A stretch of DNA of 64,000 bases. Origin: Aliikangiella coralliicola. Lineage in GTDB: Bacteria > Pseudomonadota > Gammaproteobacteria > Enterobacterales > Kangiellaceae. Below the pieces are notes generated by a model. The model was not told the origin of the DNA and did not search any database. It worked only from the letters and a program-made list of their open reading frames with translations. Below are positions 36,361-45,300 of the stretch, one piece after another (position 1 is the stretch's first letter; the number at the start of each line of letters is the position of its first letter). The translations under genes were made by a program, and so were the position numbers. The stretch spans positions 495,501 to 559,500 of the forward strand of contig NZ_ML660164.1 in NCBI RefSeq assembly GCF_007004725.1. The letters run 5' to 3'.

Positions 36361-37509
36361 TTAAAGGTAGATATACACTTCTGAATAAATTTTTCCGTTA
36401 TCGGTTTTAATGTTAGTAATTTCAGGATTAGGCAACGACGTTTCTTCCGTCGAAGTATTTCCACCGCCACCACCGCCGCCTTGACCGGCAATGGTGCGTT
36501 TTAATTTGATTCCTTTTATCGGCTCTTTTTTCAGGGGAATTGTTGTGTTACCCGAGTCAAAAGGAATGACAGTGGTATTATCTGCAAGTTTGTAACTGTT
36601 TTGTCGTGTGAATGTTGCAGAAACAATATTCGAGACTACTTCAAGATCCGTTGGATCAAGGTCTTTGCGGTATTTTAGCCCGACCAGGTATTTCCAGATG
36701 GTTTCTCGGCAATCAATTCGCACCGTGTAAGTTTTTGCTGACACGTTTCCTTGGGCGTCGGCAAACTGGTAAGTTGCAGGAACATCACTGTGATAAAAAA
36801 TATCGATTAACCCGAAAGGTTTTTGCGCTATTAAAGTACCGTCGAGATAAAATTTTTGCTGCTCAACTCCATCAACTTTAGCGATAAATAAGCCAGTACC
36901 AAATGGTGTTAAGTCAAGGTTAGCGCTAAAGTTTTTTTCTGCGGCGACTTCGCCGTCGTCTAATTTGTTAAGTAATTTAGAATAAATGGCATTGCCCTTG
37001 CGATCTTCAATGGAGAGGGTTGCGGTGTCTGCCGCCTTTTTAAATCCATAACTAAAATGGGCAGGGCGCAACATAAATTCATCCTGAGATGATAAATAGG
37101 GTTCGACTGTATCCTCCACCAATAATAATTCGTCTTCGCCATCAATTTCCTGAGTGTTATTTTGCAAATTATTGAGGTAGTAAATGCCTGGCTTTTTTCC
37201 GTCTAGCGGCAATGAGGAGTAATGAATAATATAGGGCGATTTTGAAAATAATTGAAAACTAAACTGACGTGGGTCGGTTAAGGGCACTAAAGGCTTTTCT
37301 ACATTATCTTCTTTATAAGCGGTGTATAAAACTGTAAAGCCTCCGCTAGTTGAGCGAAATAGCAACCCTTGCTTAGCCATTTCTCGCCGGCATTTTTCTG
37401 TTGGAACAATGCTGATATCCTCATCAAGATGAGTGTATTCCCCGAGTTGATTTTTATAAAACTCGTGAAAGAACTTCACTGTAAATAAAGGACGATAAGC
37501 ACTTTCCAT
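36361..37509 (-). CDS. Uncharacterised eCIS-cluster protein with Gly-rich linker
   Basis: A 382-residue protein not assigned to a named family. It begins with YRPLFTVKFFHEFY and contains beta-rich stretches (FSFQLFSKSPYIIHYSSLPL, ATYQFADAQGN). Near residue 345 it has a run of seven Gly followed by a short C-terminal tail. The DNA coding the Gly run is GCC-rich and may be variable. It lies between the terminator and sheath genes, with gaps of 16 and 21 bases. The position suggests a structural or assembly role at the sheath end, perhaps a cap or a sheath-associated protein; this is inference. Confidence 0.8.
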   Translation of the reverse strand: MESAYRPLFTVKFFHEFYKNQLGEYTHLDEDISIVPTEKCRREMAKQGLLFRSTSGGFTVLYTAYKEDNVEKPLVPLTDPRQFSFQLFSKSPYIIHYSSLPLDGKKPGIYYLNNLQNNTQEIDGEDELLLVEDTVEPYLSSQDEFMLRPAHFSYGFKKAADTATLSIEDRKGNAIYSKLLNKLDDGEVAAEKNFSANLDLTPFGTGLFIAKVDGVEQQKFYLDGTLIAQKPFGLIDIFYHSDVPATYQFADAQGNVSAKTYTVRIDCRETIWKYLVGLKYRKDLDPTDLEVVSNIVSATFTRQNSYKLADNTTVIPFDSGNTTIPLKKEPIKGIKLKRTIAGQGGGGGGGNTSTEETSLPNPEITNIKTDNGKIYSEVYIYL

Positions 37510-37525
37510 TAATTAAGGTTCCTCA

Positions 37526-38125
37526 TTAACTTTCGTTTACCTCCGCTGTTATTCCCATTCCTTCAAAACTTGTTTCGCTAATACCTGGCTGTTGATCCTG
37601 AGCGAGACCTTCCTGAACAATAAGCATACGGACTTTGTAGCAAATTGATGGCAGATATTTCGCGCCCAGATAACCCCAAAGGTGGTTTTGTTGTTCGAGC
37701 CCCATTGTGTGCAGCTCAACAATGATTTTGTCTATTTTAGGTTCAAAGTCAGGGGTGTTAGCGGCAGTGAAAACATTTTTTGATTGGAAAAAACTGATGC
37801 AGGCTGATAGAAATTTTAACCCTGTTGCATAAGTGTTAAAGTTGGATGCTAACAAAATATAAAGGTTAATTTTTAGCTCAGGGTTCATATGCATAATTTG
37901 ACCGTCAACCGTTTTATGAACGGCTGTTTGTGCTTTATGAATCTTCTCTTCTTCAATGTTGATCAAGGTTAATCCTAGATGGTCTTTAGGAATAACGATT
38001 GAACCATCTTCTTTGACTAAAGGAGAAACAGAAACAGTTTCGTTACTGGTAACATTGAGATCAGGGATTGATTTAAAGTATTGATGGATTTGATTTTTGA
38101 GAATGTCCATGCACTTATCAATCAT
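37526..38125 (-). CDS. DUF4255/Afp16-type tail terminator protein
   Basis: A 199-residue protein with the layout of the Pvc16/Afp16 N-terminal family (DUF4255): an N-terminal helix, then VSPLVKEDGSIVIPKDHLGLTLINIEEE, NPELKINLYILLASNF and a late ELHTMGLEQQNHLWGYLGAKYLPS (read here as ELHTMGLEQQNHLWGYLG plus AKYLPS). Such proteins cap the distal end of tube and sheath and fix particle length. It is the first gene of the cluster. The ATG at 38123-38125 has AAGG 12 bases upstream; an in-frame ATG at codon 6 is possible. Confidence 0.93.
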   Translation of the reverse strand: MIDKCMDILKNQIHQYFKSIPDLNVTSNETVSVSPLVKEDGSIVIPKDHLGLTLINIEEEKIHKAQTAVHKTVDGQIMHMNPELKINLYILLASNFNTYATGLKFLSACISFFQSKNVFTAANTPDFEPKIDKIIVELHTMGLEQQNHLWGYLGAKYLPSICYKVRMLIVQEGLAQDQQPGISETSFEGMGITAEVNES

Positions 38126-38316
38126 TCTGTTTTAATTCCTTAGTCTAAAAAATCATACAATCTCAATTGTTGAATAATCTAAAAGAACAAAACAGCCTAA
38201 AAGCAAACCGGCGAAAACTTTTTCATCGATTTGCTTTTTTTGAACTTTTGTCTGGCGGTGCTGGCGCTTTATTTTTAGCTTGTAAAGCTTGACGTAATAA
38301 AGATAAGTAGAATTTT

Positions 38317-38344
38317 ATAATAGCCAAATAATTGGTAAAGTCAA
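38317..38344 (-). promoter_or_regulatory. Candidate sigma-70 promoter for the eCIS operon
   Basis: Read on the minus strand, TTGACT (38339-38344) and TATTAT (38317-38322) are separated by 16 bases, five of six matches to consensus in each box. Transcription would start near 38310, leaving a leader of about 185 bases before the first ATG. No other good promoter was seen closer to the operon. Confidence 0.5.
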
Positions 38345-38510
38345 CGTCGTCAGAATCTCGAATTGTTATGTGTTTAATGCTTTGTTTTTTTATTTTTTAA
38401 CAGGAAAAGATATTGGCTAAATATTTGAAATGATTGGTGATAAAATTATTTTTTGATGTTCGTTTATCATCATTTTTATGTTGGCTTAAAAGTAAAAAAT
38501 AGTTCTTTGG

Positions 38511-38601
38511 ATCTATATGATATAGATATAATTGCTCATATTTTTTTAATAAAATTTTAGTCGAAATGCGATATCGCAAATAAAAATTATCTTAGCGATA
38601 A
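38511..38601. promoter_or_regulatory. Cluster of perfect palindromes upstream of the eCIS promoter
   Basis: Three short symmetric sites lie within 91 bases: ATCTATATGATATAGAT (38511-38527), TGCGATATCGCA (38567-38578) and TTATC-5-GATAA (38587-38601). They are 170-290 bases upstream of the proposed promoter and could bind dimeric regulators. Their bases are AT-rich, so chance occurrence must be considered. Confidence 0.4.
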
Positions 38602-38637
38602 ATTAGTAGAGAAATTCAGTGTTTGATGTTTCTTTAA

Positions 38638-38919
38638 GAAAGTCTAAGGTTTTAAATAAGTGTATTGTTTTACGTGCAGCTAAATCTTTGGGAGATCTCT
38701 CGACTGCGCTCGAGATGACAGTGGGGGGGGTAACAAGAACATTTTATGGTTTGGTTGAAATGTCATCTCGACTAGCGTGGAGAGATCTCCTACAGACATC
38801 GACTCACTGAGTAATTGATCCAATGTTGATTTAGGAAAGTCACTCCTTTTAAATGAGTAATCGTTTTTACACCTGTCTAAACCTTTGGGAGATCTCTCGA
38901 CTGCGCTCGAGATGACAGT
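38638..38919. repeat. Dispersed repeat with CTCGACTGCGCTCGAGATGACA core, three copies
   Basis: Two direct copies of about 84 bases (38638-38722 and 38836-38919) share an identical 37-base 3' part (38686-38722 and 38883-38919) and a diverged 5' part. Between them an inverted, diverged copy of the core lies at 38761-38795. The core contains a palindrome around CTCGAG-like sequence. The pattern matches a type of intergenic repeat seen across many bacterial genomes. Confidence 0.8.
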
Positions 38920-39130
38920 TGTTTTGTTAACAGGGGAGGATTTACCAAATGTCATAATATGTTCAAAAAACAACCAATACTAATCCAGGCGATTGCTTCC
39001 ATCAGGCGATTAAAACTGTTGTAAAAAAATCTTTTGTTTATTTTGTGTTCATTGCAAATTTACGTTGAAAAACATCCAAAAAAACGAGTCAGCGGAAACA
39101 AAATTAATAAAACGCCGACACAATAATTAT

Positions 39131-39268
39131 TGAGTAATATTTACTCAGTACATTTAATATCTCCGAGTGATATTGAAGTGGATCTATTGATATAAATCGT
39201 TTAATATCCCGAGCGTTAGAATAACGCAATAAATTTATAAAATTATATTTGCGCTGGAGATATTCGGC
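39131..39268. promoter_or_regulatory. Inverted-repeat motifs upstream of the giant gene
   Basis: Four motifs occur in 138 bases: TGAGTAA-3-TTACTCA (39131-39147), AATATC-7-GATATT (39156-39174), GCGTTA-3-TAACGC (39213-39227) and a third occurrence of an ATATC(T)CCGAG-like sequence, inverted, at about 39252-39268. The repeated core ATATC-CCGAG is also at 39157 and 39204. They lie 60-200 bases before the ATG and could be operators. Confidence 0.4.
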
Positions 39269-39327
39269 GTTTTTTTCTGGGGAATATGGCTCATTTTTTG
39301 AGTTATAGTTTGAAGGTATCATTTTTC

Positions 39328-42300
39328 ATGGAAGTCAAAGATTTCTTGCGCACCGCGATTACTTTCCTTTTTGTTGCGGCTTGTCACTCATCTTTTGCAG
39401 CGCCCGCGGACCTCAGTGTCGATATAAGAGCCAATCACAAACTTACCGAGAGTGCCAGTCGGACCTCGTATACGCTCAGTCTGAATAATTGTCAGTCGCT
39501 GGTTAGAGCTGACTATCAATCTTCAGGTGAGGTAATTTCGCTTTCCTCAAAAGATCAGGTCGTTAATCAGGCTAGCACCGCCGGTTGCCAATTTCAGATA
39601 ACAGACACTTCAGCTAACCGGTTTAATCCAGCGGTTACCTTTCATTTTAATGACGGCACCAGCGTTGTGCACAGCGAAGCTTTCGTTGTCGAGAAAAATT
39701 CCCCTGAAGTTGAACTTGTTAATGTAGGCGTCGAAACCTACCAGTCTAAACAGTTCCTGGTTGCTGAAATTTCGGCTGAAGATGATACCGACATTCGCCA
39801 CGTGGGTTTTAAAGTTGTCGGAATCAGAGCATCGGACTTAAGACAGGTTGGCGGTGTTATTGAAAAAGCAACACCTTTGGCGTTTGCAAGTACCGAAAAC
39901 ACAGAATTAGTTTATCCGAGTGCTAATGGTCAGAAGCGTTTCAAGATTAGTATTCCAATAGACAACCAATTGAGCGCCGCTGCAATTGCTCGCGATGCCG
40001 TTGTTTTAGTCGACGCGTTTGCATTGGACCCGTTTGGTAATCAACGAACGATCTCCAAAATATCTTTTACCGGCGACAACATTTCCGAAAGTGCACTATC
40101 CCTGACTGCCAATCCATCCAATATTGTGTTTAGTAATGCCCTGGAAAAGGCAGCCATAGTACCAACTGTTGATTTTGAGTTTAGAGGTCCAACGCCGTTA
40201 CCAGGCGGAGGAACCGGTGTGACTTACACTTCAAGTAATACTGAGTACGTTAAGGTCACACCCGCTGGTATCGTTTATCCGGTAAAAGAAACCGAAGGAA
40301 TTGAAGTATTTATTGATGTTAACTATCCGGGATTAGATGTCGTTAAAATTCCGGTTGAGGTCAATTATAGTAAGAGCATTGTTGGGCTAGAGGTGAAAGA
40401 TCAAGCCGCTGACACGCCTTTTGTCCTTTCTGAATTAAATTCATATTTTCCGTTACCGTCTGTTGTTGGTGTATTTGATGATGGCTCCAAGGCGGAAATA
40501 AGCACTCAACTCAATGTTAGTTATAGCCTTCCCGATATCGCCGGGGGCGTATTAGCACTGGCATCGGAAGCGTCTAACGCGAAGATTATTGCGAGCGCTG
40601 CGATACCCGAGTCGACCCCGATAAAACTAAAAATCGCATTGGCCAGTGCCTCGGCGATTTTCACTGAATTGCCGATTGTTGCCATCGACGCGATTCCATC
40701 AGTTGAAGTTAGTGTCCCTGCCAGAGTCTATGCGGGAGATGTACTGACGATCAAAGCAATCGTTAATGATGACGTGGGTATTAAGCAAGTGAGCTTTTTT
40801 GGCGACGGAACTAGCTTAGGCGTAGTCAAAAGCGAGCCTTATGAATTGCAGCTCAATATTACTGAAGCCATGTTGGGGAGTAACCTTAAGTTCAGTGCAG
40901 AGGTTACCGATACGCTTGGACAAACTAATCTTAGTAGTGAAGCCAGCGTATCCGTTGTTTCCGGCGCCAATCCGAATTTACCAGACTATAAATTTGAATT
41001 GCCGGTTGATAACCAGCGCTTTATCGAGAATAGCCCTATTACCTACCAGGTGTCTTACAATCTCGGTGATATGGAGAAACCGGAGCAGCTGGAAAGTGGT
41101 TCGGGCATCTCTTATGTTGAGTATTTTTGGGACGGTAAAAAGATTGGCGACAGCCTTTTTGCAGGATTTGAAGTCAGGGAAATCCCTCAGGCTGATGGTT
41201 CGATAAAGGAATTCCTGTATGAAATTTGGCCGTTAAATGGCACCACCAACAATATTTCACTGGATGAAACCTCTGCTGCCATCAGCGCCATAGTGCATGT
41301 TCCGGGCGCTAGCGAAAATGCGCCGGCCAGATTAATCAAGATCCTGAAAAATCAGCCGCCGACTACTAAAATCAGTTCGCCGACTTCCGGTTCATCGTCA
41401 ACAGTGGGCAGAGACCTCAGAGTTTCGGTGATTGCCGCTGATGACACGCTGGCTGCGGGGACCGAAATTGAGCTGTTGGTCAATGGTTCGTCATTTCAGA
41501 AATTGACCTATCGCGATTCTGAAGAGCTTGCTAATGGTAGTTTTGGCTTTAGCAGCACTACACGTCACTTTAATCTGCCAATATTGCAAGAGCACTTAGG
41601 GGAAACGCTGGAGCTGAAAACCAGGGTTGTGGATTTTCATGGATTGGTGAGCTTGTCAGAGCCCGTCAGAATTCCAATTAAGGAAGATCAGGTTCCAACT
41701 GTCGGCATTAGCCATCCACTTGAGGGATCCAGTTGGGTCGCTGGTTTGCCAATTGAAATCAGGGCCGATGCCAGTGACGATATTTCCGTTGAAAAAGTTG
41801 ATTTCTATATTAATGATCGCTTGATTGGTACTGACTACCGTAGACCTTATTCAGTCGTTTATGAAACAGAAGCGACCAACGAACAGGCACAATCTTTGGC
41901 GGTTTACGCGATTGCCACCGATGGAAAAAGCCAAAGTTCAAAAAGCCAAACCGTTAACATCACACTGGGTAACGATGAAGAGCGACCAGTGCTCAATATT
42001 GTCTCACCAGAGGTTTCCCATGTTTCTGGTAATTTAAATATTAGCCAGGTTGTAGAGCTAAATGACTTAGTGATTAAGGCTGCCGGTTATGACAATGTTG
42101 ACGCGGTCAGAGCTGAGTTAACCGGGGTCAGAAAAGACGGTCCGACTTTTATTTTAACTGGAAATCCTGCAGATGTGATCTCGGGAAGCGACTTTCCTCT
42201 ACAAAAAGTGCCCGGCGCGATTAATGCTTATTCTGCGCTACTCCTAGCCAAGGTTCCTGAATTCCTTAACCTGCCTGACGTGGAGTATGACAGCTATCCG

Positions 42301-45300
42301 ATAACCATTACCGTTTATGATGATGCGGGCAATTTTAGTCAGGAACAAAGAATCATTGGCGTGATCGACGATCAAGCACCGGTGGTTGAAAGTGTATCCT
42401 TTGATCAGGAAAAATATTTTACCAGTGATATTGTTAAGTTAAACGTTCACGCTAAAGACGACCGAGGAGTCGCCTCGGTAACAGTGCGTTATTACTTGGG
42501 CAATAACGCCACGCCGCTAGCAACAGAAATTCGTTCAGACGCCAACGGTTTAATTGTTGCCAAAGATCAAAATGTGCAATTTGAATTAGATTTATCGGCA
42601 CACCAACTCACCAATACAACTCAATCGCTAAGAGCGGTTGTGTCGGTCAGCGATAATCGAAATCAATCTTCTCCTGAAGAAGAGGGCACTGCGACTATTG
42701 CAGAAGATAGCGAAGCGCCGGTAGGTAGCTTATTAGAACCTGTTATCGGTAGTCGTTTGTATGGGGGAAGAACCTATGAGTTTAAGGTTTCCGCTCGTGA
42801 TAATACTGGTATCGCCAGTGTAAAAGTGACCAATCAGAATAACGAATTATTGAACGTTGGGGCATCGGGGAAAAGCTACCAGGGAAGTTTCAATTACACG
42901 ATTCCTGATGGCATTGATTCGTTGCAACTCGATCTCGCGCTAGTTGATGTTCACGGAAATGCTTCTTCATCAAGCTGGGAATATGACAGTTCACAGGAGC
43001 AACCGCCTGAGCTGGATATTAGAGCTCCGGCCAACGGAACCAAACTGATTGAAGGTGAATCTTTCACTTTGATTGTTTCGGCTGGCGATGATTCCGGATT
43101 AGCAGGAGTCAGTTTCTTTGTTAGTGACACGGCCATTGGAGAGCTTCAGCGTCACGATTTTTCTGTCTCCGAAATTCAGAAAGCCGTTGATCAAGGAACC
43201 TACTTGTCACATGCGTTGCGAGTTCCGACAAAAAGCCAGACCGGAGAAATAAAAATTGGCGCAACGGCGATTGATGATTCAGGACTGGAAACCACGCGAT
43301 TTTTAGAAATTGAAATTCTTGACGATAGCGAAAAACCAGAAATCGTGATGCTTAACCCGGAAAAAGCAATTAGCTTGTTGCCGGGTCAGCGTTTGCTGGT
43401 GAAAGGTGAGTCAAGCGATAATATTTTTATCGATGAATTCATTCCTGTATTGAAAACTTCTGATGGCCAGATTATTCCACTAAATTGGGAAACCCTGGTG
43501 CGTGACGACCGGGTTGAATCGGTAACAATCCCCAATCCAATTACCATTGGAGAGGTTATTGTCGCGGAAAGATTTTATAGTGATTATCAAGGGAATATCG
43601 TATTACCGAAAAGCTTTATCGCCAATGCTGGTGAGGTCTATGATTTTTATGTTCAGGCGAAAGACAAAGGCGTTAATACTGGTGATTCTAATGCCGTTAA
43701 GCTAACGGTTTTGAGTGACACAGAAGAACCTCTGGTCAATTTCCGCGCACCGCTATCGGAAGAAGTTGAGCGACAGGAAGTGCCGATTGTCGTTGATGTT
43801 AGTGACAACCTGGAATTGACCAGCGTCAAAATCTTTTTACAAGGTGAGCCGAATACTTTGCTGATTGAGCAACTCGATATTGGCGCCGAGAGAATCACGA
43901 TTGATAGTGAACAACTCAATCCAACAGTTAAACTCGATCTCAATCAGTTTTCGCCAATCCCCGATGCGGGCAAGGTAGTGACATTGATTGCTGAGGCTAC
44001 CGATAGCTCTGGTAACCTCAAAGTTTATTCTCACAATATAAAAATTGTAAAAGACAAAGCTCCCACCATTAATCTGGTCGACATAGTTCCAGAAAATGAA
44101 ATCACCAAAGGTAGTCTGGCATTCCAGACATTTGAGATTACTGATGATCTGGTACTTGATAACAGTCCGGTTAATTTTATGCCTTTGTACTCATCGTTTG
44201 ATCTTTCCGATCAAAAAGCCATTAGAAATGCTAAATCAAAAATAAGCCCTGAAGATGCTTACAATGAGGACCGGTTTGTTTATGCAGAGTGGGCTTATCC
44301 AGAGGCGGGCGGTGCTGTTGGTAGTGTGCTCATCGATGATAAGCAACAACTTGAATTCATTAATGATACGCTCAAGATTTATCCTGCAAACCTGTCGAAT
44401 ATTGACGCTAGTTTAAAATTGGATTTTGGTACAGATGTCGTTACTCATTACCGAGTCAAAGCTTACGGCAATAATATTTGTACAGAGTTAATTTCAGAAA
44501 CGCTGATTGACTCTCAACCAAGTATCACATTATCAGAGTTTTTCGGACCAGAAGTTGTGGTACTGGAGATTGAACCAGTCTTCTCCGGCGCGGGCAATTT
44601 ACCAACCTTCTTAACGAAAATTCGAATTGATGCTGCGAATCAATCTGCCATCAATCGGTACACTTCAGCGAATAAGACACTCAATGTCGCTCAGTTCAAA
44701 TATAGAATTACTTATCTGTTGAATGAAACTATTAACGGCGAATCTCGCACCGCATTTATCAGTAATGGCGTGATGAATGAATTGGTTGCGAACGACGGAA
44801 AATCGTTAGAACTCCCAATCGGTGGATTTACACCGATAGTCAGCCAGAATGATATTAACCAGCTCCATGTTTTTGGATTAGTCGCGGATCGATTTGCTCA
44901 CGAAAGAGAAATTGTCGCGCTACAATCTTTAACCAGTCAAAATTTAATTGCTGATATTGAGCCGCCGGAATTAGTGGTGATTTCGCCACGATCCGATAGT
45001 AATGTGGTCGCCGGTCAGCGGATAAGTTTTGATTTAGATATTTCGGATAACACTTCCACGGTTGATAAAATCCAGCTGTTTTATGAAGGAAATCTTGTTA
45101 ACGAAATCGGTGGTGTCTATAACCAGAATAGTTATCAGTTAAAGTTTGATCTGCCAAAAGATTTACGAGCCGGTGGAAGAGTTCAGTTTAATGTTGTTGT
45201 TACTGATCGAAGTAACAACAGCTCGAGCCAGTTGGTTGACTTACCGGTTGATAACAACGAAAAACCGGTGATCAATTTTGAACGGTTTGAATCACGTCGA

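Larger units (their letters stand above)
6322..38125 (-). other. Extracellular contractile injection system (eCIS) gene cluster
   Basis: Seventeen minus-strand genes follow each other with gaps mostly below 130 bases and several overlaps. In transcription order they run from a DUF4255 tail terminator to DUF4157 cargo candidates. The set matches the Afp/PVC core: sheath, tube, LysM, VgrG-like spike, PAAR, gp25, gp6-like baseplate, second baseplate protein, tape measure, AAA+ ATPase and terminator. Order is nearly that of Afp, except that the terminator comes first and PAAR precedes gp25. Only one sheath gene is present, whereas Afp has three. No T6SS membrane-complex genes (TssJLM), ClpV, capsid, terminase, integrase or recognisable endolysin is present. 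One main promoter upstream of 38125 is proposed. The cargo target is unknown. Confidence 0.93.
38126..39327. other. 1.2-kb divergent intergenic region
   Basis: This separates the eCIS operon (minus) from the giant-protein gene (plus). It is AT-rich and holds, from left to right: the long eCIS leader and candidate promoter, palindromes near 38511-38601, the dispersed repeats at 38638-38919, and inverted-repeat motifs at 39131-39268. A 58-codon open frame at 38223-38396 (minus) reads like protein but has no start codon. No convincing promoter for the giant gene was found; its ATG has GAAGG about 11 bases upstream. Confidence 0.7.

Noticed and set aside
6322-38125. Prophage
   Set aside because: Tail-like genes are present but no capsid, portal, terminase, integrase or replication genes; DUF4255, DUF4157 and the AAA+ ATPase point to eCIS.
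38619-38973. Two short frames over the intergenic repeats (plus 38619-38810, minus 38680-38973)
   Set aside because: Their sequence is the translated repeat core; the minus-strand frame contains the same segment twice.
39104-39322. 72-codon minus-strand frame just before the giant gene
   Set aside because: It covers the dyad-rich upstream region, has no clear ribosome site and no recognisable domain.
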